A stretch of 64,000 bases of DNA, from assembly GCF_023195535.1 (NCBI RefSeq), contig NZ_JALPNF010000004.1, forward strand, positions 211,777 through 275,776. Reading direction: 5' to 3'. The notes under the pieces were generated by a model that saw only the letters and a list, made by a program, of their open reading frames with translations, did not search any database and was not told the DNA's origin. Source of the DNA: Sphingomonas faeni. Lineage in GTDB: Bacteria > Pseudomonadota > Alphaproteobacteria > Sphingomonadales > Sphingomonadaceae. This document shows, piece after piece, positions 55,893 through 64,000 of this stretch (its first letter is position 1; each line of letters opens with the position of its first letter). The position numbers and the translations under genes are program-made.

Positions 55893-57197
55893 TTAGACCA
55901 GAACCGGCGCGGCCGCGCGATCCGCTTCGCCGAACACGCGTAGATAGCGAGCGATCTCCGTCGGTTCGCCCGTCGCCTTGGCGGGATTGTCCGACAGCTT
56001 CACCGCCGGGCGCCCGTTGGCCGCTATCACCTTGCAGACCAGCGAGATCGGCTCCAGCGCAGTCGCCCCGTCCGGATCGCAGCCGCGGAAGTCGTTGGTC
56101 AGGTTGGTCCCCCAGCCGAAGCTCATGCGCACCCGGCCGTGGAAATGCCCGTAAACCTGCTCGATCGTGTCGATGTCCATGCCGTCGGAAAAGATCAGCA
56201 GCTTGGTCTTCGGATCGACCCCCTGTTCCTCCCACCAGCGGATGATCTGCTCCCCACCCGCGATCGGCGGCGCGCTGTCGGGGCGGAAACCGGTCCATTC
56301 CGCCAGCCAGTGCGGCGCGTTGCGCAGGAACGCGGTCGTTCCGAACGCGTCGGGCAGCGCGATCAGCAGGTTGCCGTTATAATGCTGTCGCCAATGCTCG
56401 AGCACGCGGTAGGGCGCCTCGGCCAGCTCCGCGTCGCTGTCGGCCAGCGCGGCGGTGACCATCGGCAGTTCGTGCGCGTTCGTGCCGATCGCCTCCAGAT
56501 CCGCATCCATCGCCAGCAGTACGTTCGACGTGCCGATGAACCGGTCGCCGAGCCCTTCCTTCAACGCCTCGACGCACCAGCGCTGCCAAAGAAAGCCGTG
56601 CCGCCGCCGCGTGCCGAAGTCCGACAGCACGAGGTCGGGCAGTTCGCGCAACCGCTCGACCTTCTCCCACAGCTTGGCCTTGGCGCGCGCATAGACGATG
56701 TCGAGCGCGAACCGCCCGCGATCGCGCAGGGCTGCGCGCGATTTCAGTTCGTTGATGATCGTCAGCGCTGGGATTTCCCACATCGTCGTGTGCGACCAAG
56801 GGCCCTCGAAATGCAGCTCGTACTGGCCGTCGACTTTGCGCAGATCGTATGCCGGTAGCTGGAACTCGGCGAGCCAGCCCAGAAACTCCGGCCCGAACAT
56901 CTTCTGCTTCCCGTAGAAGCTGTTGCCCGCGAGCCAGATCAGCTCCTTCTTCGCAAACCTGAGCGTCCGCGCGTGATCGAGTTGCGCGCGCAGTTCGGCC
57001 TCGTCGACGATTTCCGCCAGCCGCACGGTCTTCGTCCGGTTGATCAGCGCGAAGGTCGCGGTCACGTCCGGATAGACCTGCCGGATCATCTGCAACATCA
57101 ACAGCTTGTAGAAATCGGTGTCGAGCAGGCTGCGCACGATCGGATCGAGCCGGAAATTGTGATTATACGTCCGGGTGGCGATATCGGTCACGGCCAT
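55893..57197 (-). CDS. pncB: Nicotinate phosphoribosyltransferase
   Basis: Salvages nicotinate to its mononucleotide. 434 residues: [20 protein letters not shown] at the N-terminus, then [17 protein letters not shown] and [12 protein letters not shown], then [17 protein letters not shown]. The ATG at 57197 gives the normal start. Divergent, 83 bases away, from a nicotinamidase-like gene, which would supply its substrate. Confidence 0.95.
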   Translation of the reverse strand: MAVTDIATRTYNHNFRLDPIVRSLLDTDFYKLLMLQMIRQVYPDVTATFALINRTKTVRLAEIVDEAELRAQLDHARTLRFAKKELIWLAGNSFYGKQKMFGPEFLGWLAEFQLPAYDLRKVDGQYELHFEGPWSHTTMWEIPALTIINELKSRAALRDRGRFALDIVYARAKAKLWEKVERLRELPDLVLSDFGTRRRHGFLWQRWCVEALKEGLGDRFIGTSNVLLAMDADLEAIGTNAHELPMVTAALADSDAELAEAPYRVLEHWRQHYNGNLLIALPDAFGTTAFLRNAPHWLAEWTGFRPDSAPPIAGGEQIIRWWEEQGVDPKTKLLIFSDGMDIDTIEQVYGHFHGRVRMSFGWGTNLTNDFRGCDPDGATALEPISLVCKVIAANGRPAVKLSDNPAKATGEPTEIARYLRVFGEADRAAAPVLV

Positions 57198-57280
57198 GCG
57201 CGTGGGCTCCTGCGTTGCGTTAGGCGGCGGGTGTCCGAGAAGACGCGAGTGTGTCAAGCAGCGGGCAAAGGAGACGGGCG

Positions 57281-57877
57281 ATGGCGCGGTTCGTGGTCGT
57301 GGTGGATACGCAGTGGGATTTCATGGCGGAGCAGGGCGCGCTGAGCGTGGCGGGAGCGGCGGCTCTGGTCGCGCCGATGCAGGCGTGGCTCGCGGCGCTG
57401 AAGCCCGGCGAAACCGCGGGCGTCCTGTTCACCTTCGACACGCATTTCGTCGAGACCTATCCGACGTCGCCCGAGGCGAAGATGTTCCCGATCCACTGCG
57501 TTAAGGGTACGCAAGGGTGGCGCAACATGCTCGACGTGGCACTGATCGAGCCGGCGATCCCGGCGTGGCGGATCGAGAAGGGGGTGTTCGACATGTGGGC
57601 CGAACCGGCCCTCGCGATCGAGGGCGCGCGCGAGGCGGGACAGCCGTCCATCTTGCGTGACGAGTTCTTTGCCGGACTCACCGCGAAGGGCGTCAGCGAG
57701 GTCACGGTGATCGGTGTCGCGGCGGACTATTGCGTTCGCTGGGCAGTCGAGGGACTGATCGCCCGCGGTTTCGCGGTGACGATCCCGCGCGATCTCACGC
57801 GCGGCATCGAGCGCCAGATCGACCGGGTTGCAGCGGAAGATTTCGCGGGCCAGCGCCTGGATATCTCCGGTCGATAG
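57281..57877 (+). CDS. Nicotinamidase-like cysteine hydrolase
   Basis: A 198-residue isochorismatase-fold hydrolase. Triad candidates are seen: Asp in [10 protein letters not shown], Lys in VKGTQGW and Cys in [11 protein letters not shown]. The pairing with pncB argues for nicotinamide deamidation. It lacks a clear D..H..H metal triad pattern, so the exact amidase activity is inferred. GGAG precedes the ATG. Confidence 0.83.
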   Translation: MARFVVVVDTQWDFMAEQGALSVAGAAALVAPMQAWLAALKPGETAGVLFTFDTHFVETYPTSPEAKMFPIHCVKGTQGWRNMLDVALIEPAIPAWRIEKGVFDMWAEPALAIEGAREAGQPSILRDEFFAGLTAKGVSEVTVIGVAADYCVRWAVEGLIARGFAVTIPRDLTRGIERQIDRVAAEDFAGQRLDISGR

Positions 57878-58256
57878 CGTTGGGCGCATCACGTCCTCGC
57901 GCAAACGGTCTCGCCCGTCGCGTCTGACCGGCAATGCGTTGATACGTACTTGAAACACTGCGGACAGGATCGGCGCGCATGCCTAGCCCGAAAACTCGGA
58001 GGGAAATGTCATGCAGCGCCTGTTGGTACCATCGCCGGAATGCTCGACCGGACGCCATGTGCCGCGGTCGCGTCACCGGGATGCGCCGAGCGATGCGATT
58101 CAGCGGTCTGCGTGTCGTCGGTGCGGTGTCGCGATCGTAAAATCCGCCGTAAGTCGCCGCTGGATCGTCTCCGGGCTGCTCGGCTAAAACTCCGTCGCCA
58201 CCAGAGGGAAGCGACGGGACTTCGGGGATAGTATTTAGCCTCGCGCCGTTTCGGGA
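57878..58256. other. Gene-free region, 379 bases
   Basis: Between convergent genes. Open frames here lack start sites, ribosome sites and any recognisable composition; I see no repeat of the families found elsewhere. Confidence 0.4.
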
Positions 58257-58949
58257 TCAGGGCCCGATCGGCGCGGCGGGCGCGTCGGATCCGTTGCGCC
58301 ATGTCTCGGCTCCCGCCTGGGGCAACTCGCCACGGGTGAGCGCACCATCCTGGTTGCGGTCGAGGGCCGCGAACCGGAGCGTCGCGGTGGTGGTGAACTC
58401 ACCCGCGTCGATGCCGCGGTTACCGTTGCGATCGGCCGCTACGACCGGCTCGGGGAAGTCGAAGAACCCGTAACGCGCCGCGCCCAGGCGTTCGCGCGGC
58501 CCCGCGGTCTTGCTGGCGCCGCCATTCCCGAAGCGCATGGCCGGCCCGCCAAGGGCAGTATTGCCGGCAGTGCCGTCGTCACCCGGCCTGCTCCCATCGG
58601 ATCTATGGCGGCCGCCGACGACGCGGATTTCCGGGACGAGCACGTTTTCATAGGAAGCGATGTCGTCCGGATCGATTTCGCCATCCCTGCGGCGATCGAG
58701 TGTGGAGAAGAAACGCAGTGCGTCATGCTGGAATTCGACCAGCGTGATCCGCCCGTCACCGTCGGTATCTGCACCTGCAAACCACAGGTTTCGCGCTGCT
58801 CCGGGGCGAAGGATCGTACGAAACGGTTCGCCCATCGGGCTGATGAACAATTGGCCCCGACCGCGTTCGGGCGGACCGCCGGGGCGGGGGAGGCCGGTGG
58901 CACACCCTGCCAGTGCAGCGGCAAGCCCGATCGTGATGACGCGTCGCAT
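58257..58949 (-). CDS. EF-hand lipoprotein
   Basis: A 230-residue protein with a lipobox (ALAGCATG) and several EF-hand loops: GADTDGDGRITLVEF, DRRRDGEIDPDD, ADRNGNRGIDAGEF and DRNQDGALTRGEL. These bind calcium or a similar divalent cation outside the cytoplasm. It is downstream of a histidine kinase gene in the same direction (34-base gap). Confidence 0.88.
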   Translation of the reverse strand: MRRVITIGLAAALAGCATGLPRPGGPPERGRGQLFISPMGEPFRTILRPGAARNLWFAGADTDGDGRITLVEFQHDALRFFSTLDRRRDGEIDPDDIASYENVLVPEIRVVGGRHRSDGSRPGDDGTAGNTALGGPAMRFGNGGASKTAGPRERLGAARYGFFDFPEPVVAADRNGNRGIDAGEFTTTATLRFAALDRNQDGALTRGELPQAGAETWRNGSDAPAAPIGP

Positions 58950-58983
58950 GGCGGTTCCTGGATGTTGAAAAGGATAGGGCCGG

Positions 58984-60381
58984 TCAGCCGGGCAGCGTGA
59001 TACGGGCGCGCAGACCGCCTTCGGCGCGCGCCTCGATCGTCGCGTCGCCGCCATGCGCGCGCGCGACGGCACGGACGCTTGCGAGACCCAGCCCGATCCC
59101 GCCGGTATCGCGGTTGCGGGATTGTTCGGCACGGAAGAAGGGTTCGAACGCGCGGACCAGATCGTCGGGCTTCATGCCCGGGCCGCGATCCTGCACCTCG
59201 ATCACGACCATGTCGCGGTCGCGGTACAGCAGCATCTCGGCATGACCGGCATATTTGACCGCATTGCCTATCAGATTGCCGATCAACGCCTTCAACGAGG
59301 GCGCGTCGCCTTCGATCGTCAGGGGGCCGCCGGACTGAAGCACGACGTCGTCGCCGCGGTCTGCGAACTCGTCGGTAACGCTCTCCGCGAGCGACCGCAG
59401 ATCCAGACGCTGGCGGCGGACATGGCGGGTCATATCGCGCACGAAGGCCATCGCCGCGCCGATCCGGTGGCTCATCTCCTGGATGTCTTCCTCGGTGGCG
59501 ATTCGGATATCTTCCGGTGCCTTTTCGAGCCGCAACGACAGCCGCATCAGCGGTGTCCGCAGGTCGTGCGCGACCGCGGCGATCAACGTCGTCCGATCCT
59601 CGACATAGCGATTGAGTCGTTCCTGCATCACGTTGAAGGCAACCGCCGCCTCGGCGATCTCGGGCGGACCGGTGAGCGTCAGGGGTTCTGCCCGCGGATC
59701 GCGGCCGAGCCGTTCGACCGCAGCGGTGAACTGACCGATCGGCTTGACCACCCGCCGCGCCAGCGCCCACGCGATCGGCGCGACCACCGCCAGCGCCACC
59801 AGAAACCACAGGATGATGCGGATCCGCCACGGTCCCATCACGGCACTGGTCGGGCGGATCACCCGCCATCGACCGCCGCCGAGGTCGATGGAGACGATGA
59901 ACGGGCCGAACAGCGCGTTCTCCAGGGCGGCGAAATTGTGATGGCGACGCGGTTCCATCGACGGTCCCATCGGTATCGGCGGCCGGAGCGCGCCTGCGAA
60001 CATCGGGCTTCCAGACCGCTCGGCCTCGACGACGACCGCGGACGTGGGCAGGCCCAGATCGCTGGCGATCACCGCGCCGATCCGGCGGTCGCGCGGGCTG
60101 TCGGTCGGGTCCGGTCGGCGCGTCGAGATTTGGGTCTTCAGCAACTTGGCGGGATCCACCCCGGTGCGCGCGAACGCCGCGATACGGGTGGTCGTGAAAA
60201 TAATCGGCGTCGGCGGCGGCATCAGCAGCAGCGTGGCGAAGTTCAGCACCTGCACCAGCAATACGGTGATCAACATGAGCGCGAAGATCCGCAGGAACAA
60301 CGGCCAGGATCGTTGCAGATTGCGCGCGCGCGCATCGTCCCTGCCGGTGTCCCTGCCGATCGGGTGGGACGCCCCGGTCAT
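58984..60381 (-). CDS. Sensor histidine kinase (HAMP, OmpR-EnvZ type)
   Basis: A 465-residue kinase: membrane helix (about 31-52), periplasmic sensor of about 130 residues, second helix (about 187-210), HAMP, H-box VAHDLRTPLMRL near residue 275, then the HATPase domain (IGNAVKYAG, DRGPGM, GIGLGLASV). It partners the response regulator whose stop overlaps its start (ATGA). Confidence 0.95.
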   Translation of the reverse strand: MTGASHPIGRDTGRDDARARNLQRSWPLFLRIFALMLITVLLVQVLNFATLLLMPPPTPIIFTTTRIAAFARTGVDPAKLLKTQISTRRPDPTDSPRDRRIGAVIASDLGLPTSAVVVEAERSGSPMFAGALRPPIPMGPSMEPRRHHNFAALENALFGPFIVSIDLGGGRWRVIRPTSAVMGPWRIRIILWFLVALAVVAPIAWALARRVVKPIGQFTAAVERLGRDPRAEPLTLTGPPEIAEAAVAFNVMQERLNRYVEDRTTLIAAVAHDLRTPLMRLSLRLEKAPEDIRIATEEDIQEMSHRIGAAMAFVRDMTRHVRRQRLDLRSLAESVTDEFADRGDDVVLQSGGPLTIEGDAPSLKALIGNLIGNAVKYAGHAEMLLYRDRDMVVIEVQDRGPGMKPDDLVRAFEPFFRAEQSRNRDTGGIGLGLASVRAVARAHGGDATIEARAEGGLRARITLPG

Positions 60382-61127
60382 AGCCGCACCACGCGTGGGA
60401 CGAAGAAATACCCCTCGTTGCGGATCGTCCTGATGATGTCGTCGCCGCGCGAGCGGAGTTTGCGTCGAAGACGGCTGACCTGGACGTCGATCGCACGATC
60501 GAAGGCGTCGGTATCGGGCCCGCGCGCCGCCTCCAGCAACGCATCGCGTGCCAGGACGCGTCGGGGGCGCTCGACGAACGCACGCAGCACGGCAAACTCG
60601 CCATCGGTCAGGTCGATGAGCGTGTTGTCGGCGTCGAACAGTTCATGCGCGGCGAAATCGACCCGCCAACCGAGAAAACCATAAGCCCGCCCTTCGCTGG
60701 CATCCTGCATCTCACGCGCACGTAAGGCTGCGCGGACGGTGGCGAGGATCTCACGCGGACTGCACGGCTTGGTAAGATAGTGGCTGGCACCGATCTCGAG
60801 CCCCAGGATCCGGTCGGGTTCCTCACCGAGGGCGCTCAGCATCACCACCGGCGGCCCGGCAGCGCGCGCGAGGCGGCGGCAGACCGACAGGCCATCCTCG
60901 CCCGGCATCATGACGTCGAGCAGGATCAGCGACACAGACTGGCGCGCCAGCACGCCGTCCATCTCCTGTGCACTCGTCGCGGTTTCGACGTGATAGCCGT
61001 GCATGCCGAGGCTCTGCGCTAGCAGCGTGCGGATCATGTGGTCGTCGTCGACTATCAGCAGCGTCGGTTTCGGCGACGCGCCGTCGGTAGCCGCATTGAA
61101 CGATTCGGGGACGGGATTCGGCATCAT
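60378..61127 (-). CDS. OmpR-family response regulator
   Basis: A 249-residue regulator. Receiver with Asp-Asp pair and phospho-Asp in LILLDVMMPGEDG, Lys in LTKPCSPRE; C-terminal winged helix (AIDVQVSRLRRKLRS). First gene of the regulator/kinase/EF-hand operon. It is divergent from another OmpR-type regulator. Confidence 0.95.
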   Translation of the reverse strand: MMPNPVPESFNAATDGASPKPTLLIVDDDHMIRTLLAQSLGMHGYHVETATSAQEMDGVLARQSVSLILLDVMMPGEDGLSVCRRLARAAGPPVVMLSALGEEPDRILGLEIGASHYLTKPCSPREILATVRAALRAREMQDASEGRAYGFLGWRVDFAAHELFDADNTLIDLTDGEFAVLRAFVERPRRVLARDALLEAARGPDTDAFDRAIDVQVSRLRRKLRSRGDDIIRTIRNEGYFFVPRVVRL

Positions 61128-61350
61128 GTGGCGATCCTAGCGCGCGCGTGTGTTCGCGATGTTTCTGCATGCGCCAAAGTACGTCGCCTCGCATCCTCTC
61201 GTTGCGAGAAACGTAGGTTAGAGAGGCCGTTACTAGCCTATGTGTCACGGTGGGGCAGGGGGCGTCACATCGGGAAACATCCCGGACAAACACCGGGTGC
61301 AGTTGGGACGGCATGGCTCACCGTCTCCCTCTCCCCGAAAGTCGCCGGCG

Positions 61351-62199
61351 ATGAACGTTTCCCAGCATTACGAACCTGCGATCTCGCGCCCGCCGCTCAT
61401 CGCCGAGTGGCGGGATGATGCGACACACGATTCCGCGGAGGACACGGCGTATCACGCCGCGCGGATCATCATCGTCGATGACGACCCCGGTCTGCGCGAG
61501 CTTCTGACCGAGTTTCTCGTCGATAACGGTCTCGGCGTGGAGGCGGTGTCGAGCGGTGCGGCGTTAAGGGCAAGGCTGGTTCAACGGCCCTGCGATCTCG
61601 TGATACTCGACATGATGATGCCCGGCGAGGATGGTCTTTCCGTGTTGCGCGGACTTGCCCAGTTCGCCGATCCCCCTGGCGTCATCATGTTGTCGGCCCT
61701 GTCGAGCGAGGTCGACCGCGTGGTCGCGCTGGAGATGGGCGCGGACGATTATGTCACGAAGCCATCCACCCCGCGTGAGATCCTCGCCCGCATCAGGTCG
61801 GTATTGCGGCGTCGCAATCGGACCACAGCCACGGGTACGGACGTGGGGATCATCGCCGAGCCAGGGGAAGCCGCGCGTTACAATACGACGTACCGGTTTG
61901 CCGGCTGGACGCTCAATTGCCGCATGCGATCGCTGCAGGCGCCCGGCGGCGAGATCGTGTCGTTGACCGAGGGGGAGTTCCAGATGATGGATGCTTTCGT
62001 CACGCATCCGCACGCGGTTCACACGCGCGAGGACATGATCGCATTGTCGGGACGCGCCGATACCTCGTCCAAAGATCGGACGATCGACGTCAACATCAGC
62101 CGTTTACGGCGCAAACTTGCCGCCTTCGATCGGACCGAGATCATCCGGACGGTACGTGGCAAGGGCTATCTTTTCATCGCCGACGTCATCGCCGCCTGA
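61351..62199 (+). CDS. Second OmpR-family response regulator (paralogue)
   Basis: A 282-residue regulator with a 35-residue N-terminal extension. The receiver (IIIVDDDPGLRELLTEFL; VILDMMMPGEDGLS; YVTKPSTPRE) and effector domain (DVNISRLRRKLAAF) resemble the regulator across the 223-base divergent gap, so a duplication is likely. No kinase is adjacent on its strand. The ATG at 61351 is chosen; 37 upstream in-frame codons lack a ribosome site. Confidence 0.93.
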   Translation: MNVSQHYEPAISRPPLIAEWRDDATHDSAEDTAYHAARIIIVDDDPGLRELLTEFLVDNGLGVEAVSSGAALRARLVQRPCDLVILDMMMPGEDGLSVLRGLAQFADPPGVIMLSALSSEVDRVVALEMGADDYVTKPSTPREILARIRSVLRRRNRTTATGTDVGIIAEPGEAARYNTTYRFAGWTLNCRMRSLQAPGGEIVSLTEGEFQMMDAFVTHPHAVHTREDMIALSGRADTSSKDRTIDVNISRLRRKLAAFDRTEIIRTVRGKGYLFIADVIAA

Positions 62200-62268
62200 T
62201 CAGGCAGGCCGTTCGCGGCGTCGGGCTGAACAGGTGGCGGACTCAGGCGCTGGAGTCGGTCGCCGGAA

Positions 62269-63891
62269 TCATGCGGCGGCGCGCGGCGTGCTTGCGGCGT
62301 CGCCCGGATGCGCCATGAACCATTCCAGGAATTGCGCCGCGGGCATCGGTCGGGCGAACAGGAACCCCTGGGCCTCGTCGCACTCCATCGTCGACAAGCA
62401 GGCTGCGACGCCTTCGGTCTCGACGCCCTCCGCGACGACCCGGTAGCCAAGCTCGTGCGACAACCGGATCATCGTCCGGACGAGCGTCTGCTCGTCGCCG
62501 CCGTTGAGGGTCGAATCAAGGTCGCGCATGAAGCTCTGGTCGATCTTGACGACATCGACCGGCAGTTGCTGGAGATAGGCGAGACTGCTGTAGCCGGTGC
62601 CGAAATCATCGATCGCGAGCCGGACTCCGGCGGCCCGTAGCGCGGCGAGTTGCTCGCGCGCCTGCGCTACGTTCCGCATGATCGCGCTCTCGGTGACCTC
62701 GAGCTCGATCCGGTCGGCGCGGATCCGATGTTTCAGCAGCAGCAATTGGATCCGCGCGGCGAAATCCGGTTCCTCGAGATTGTTTGCGGAAAGGTTGATC
62801 GACAGATTGCCGGTAAAACCGTCGGTAATCCAGCCGCCAAGTTGCTCCAGTGCCCGGTCGACGACCCATTGTGTCAGGGGCTTGGCATGCGAGGTCTGCT
62901 CGATCAGCGGAATGAACTCCGCAGGCGACACTTCACCCAGGATCGGATGGTTCCAGCGCAACAGGACTTCTGCGCCCAGGCACCGGCGACACGTTAAATT
63001 GACGCGGGGCTGGTAGACCAGTCTTAACTGATCGTCGGTCGCCAGCGCAGCCTCGAAGTCCCGCAGCAGATCGTAGCGGCGGCGGTGGACCGTGTCGTTG
63101 GCCGAGGAGAAGAACGACACGGTCGTTTCGAGCGTTCGCGCATCTTGCGCCGCACCATGTGCGAACCGCAGCACGTCGGTCGGTTCGACCATGCCGAGAA
63201 TGATCGGCACGACGCCGACTGCGCCGGTGGTCGAAAACCGCAAAGTCGATGTCCTGCTGCACTGCTCGACTTTTTCCGTCAGCAGGGCGACGTAGGCGTC
63301 GTCTTCGACGTCGGGCTCGGCGAAGAACACGAACTGCGTTGCGGCGACATGATAAGCGCGACGATTTTCGGCTAGCGCATCGCGCAATTGAAGCGCTGCG
63401 ACCTTGACCATATCGACGACGTGCTCGGAGCCAAGGACCCGGGTCATGTTGTCGATCTGATCGGTCCGGGCGAGGTCGAGCATCACCAGCAGGCGGCGCT
63501 CCCCGCCGTGGTCGCGCGTAAGATCGTCCAGATCGTCGAGAAATTGCCGACGGTTCGGCAATCCGCTGATCGGGTCGATTCGCCCAAAGGCATGTTGCAG
63601 CTCGATCTGCGACATCGTCATGGCCGCGAGGTCGCGCAAGGCGGCCATCTCGTCGGCAGTCACGGTGCGGGGTTCGGTCCCAGTCACGCACAACGAGCCC
63701 AGGCCGAAGCCATCGCGGGTCGTCAGCGGCGCTCCAGCATAGAATCTCGTGCCCGACAGCGCGAGTTGGCTCGTCTTGTAGAAAGGGTGGTCGAGCAAGT
63801 CGGGAATCACCAAAGGCCTGGTCGTCTCGGCGACTTCCGAACAGGGCGCGCTGCTGCGGTCGAGTTCGGTGTGTTTGAACCGCGCCGGGTT
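62269..63891 (-). pseudogene. GAF-GGDEF-EAL protein gene truncated by an IS element
   Basis: What remains is the end of a GAF domain (RFYAGAPLTTRDGFGLGSLC), a GGDEF domain and an EAL domain. The GGDEF motif is degenerate (AATQF in its place), so cyclase activity is unlikely. The EAL domain looks intact (LRWNHP preceded by EVL, LEVTES, DDFGTGYSSL, VVKIDQ, AEGVE), consistent with c-di-GMP breakdown. The N-terminus is cut at about 63891 by the left end of an IS3-family element. The open frame runs to 63948 only by reading the IS, starting at an ATG inside the IS; whether a usable start exists is doubtful. Confidence 0.8.
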
Positions 63892-64000
63892 TGTCGGAGG
63901 CTCCAACTCCTGAGAAGGTGGAGCCATGACGAGCAAGACGACGAACAAGTTTGCGCCCGAAGTCCGCGAGCGGGCGGTACGGATGGTTTTCGATCACGAG
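63892..64000 (+). mobile_element. IS3-family insertion sequence, left end
   Basis: It begins near TGTCGGAGGCTCC. A leader of about 34 bases precedes a small ORF (ATG at 63926) whose sequence is typical of IS3-type OrfA. The right end and inverted repeat lie beyond the window, so exact borders are unverified. Confidence 0.75.
63926..64000 (+). CDS. IS3-family transposase OrfA, N-terminal fragment
   Basis: 25 codons, MTSKTTNKFAPEVRERAVRM then VFDHE: the start of an OrfA helix-turn-helix protein that normally partners OrfB by frameshifting. It runs off the right edge. GAAGGTGGAG precedes the ATG. Confidence 0.85.
   Translation, partial: MTSKTTNKFAPEVRERAVRMVFDHE

Noticed and set aside
58009..58302. 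97-codon minus-strand frame near the EF-hand gene
   Set aside because: Arg-rich, no ribosome site, no similarity to a known family; treated as noncoding.

Overview
The window reads as chromosomal DNA of a high-GC alphaproteobacterium, most likely a Sphingomonas or close relative (order Sphingomonadales). The evidence is the gene content: a DUF1476 ATP-synthase zeta inhibitor, DUF2794, DUF5076, the FYDLN acidic protein, OxyR-AhpC-AhpD, the aroA-cmk-rpsA-ihfB block, split CoA-transferase genes and large TonB-receptor and GDSL-autotransporter genes. Five kinds of short palindromic repeat are scattered between the genes. I see no prophage, CRISPR array, rRNA operon or defence island. Most of the window is ordinary core genome, and the most unusual features come from repeats, fusions and an insertion sequence.

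Layout. 1-15 kb: start of a secreted protein, a uracil-DNA glycosylase-like protein without iron-sulfur cysteines, ETF-ubiquinone oxidoreductase, a TPR protein, ispE (with a repeat inside the gene), recA, a methyltransferase, a GST, a dicarboxylate symporter, a Tat-exported M24 peptidase, alaS and an unknown protein. 15-24 kb: a ThDP enzyme, an SMP-30 lactonase, an overlapping operon scoA / e(P4)-type phosphatase / DUF5076 / scoB / alpha-beta hydrolase, then leuC / 34-residue peptide / leuD / quinone oxidoreductase. 25-34 kb: zeta inhibitor-BolA-monothiol glutaredoxin, a metallo-beta-lactamase-fold protein, DUF4230, nadA, nadC, RNase T2, DUF4112, a solute-binding lipoprotein abutting tRNA-Leu(UAA), and ihfB.

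34-46 kb: rpsA, a SemiSWEET, cmk, aroA, the FYDLN protein, tRNA-Ala(GGC), a GDSL autotransporter, a phosphate transporter (Pit) with a NUDIX-DUF47 fusion ORF, an LplT-like MFS protein, and pgsA-like/moaD/moaE. 46-58 kb: two fasciclin proteins, the oxyR-ahpC-ahpD peroxide locus with a dyad operator, a TSUP permease divergent from serine acetyltransferase, DUF2794, a TonB receptor, and divergent pncB and nicotinamidase-like genes. 58-64 kb: an EF-hand lipoprotein/histidine kinase/response regulator operon, a second divergent response regulator, and a GAF-GGDEF-EAL gene cut at its 5' end by an IS3-family element that runs off the window.

How the genes work together. NAD synthesis (nadA, nadC) and salvage (pncB, nicotinamidase-like) sit in two blocks. 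Peroxide defence, cysteine supply and monothiol glutaredoxin/BolA point to redox and iron-sulfur homeostasis. Pit with the PhoU-like DUF47 domain forms a phosphate module. In two genes (ispE and the phosphatase) repeat DNA lies inside the coding frame and is translated; these and the NUDIX-DUF47 read-through, the tRNA-abutting lipoprotein gene and the IS3 insertion are the main points for follow-up.
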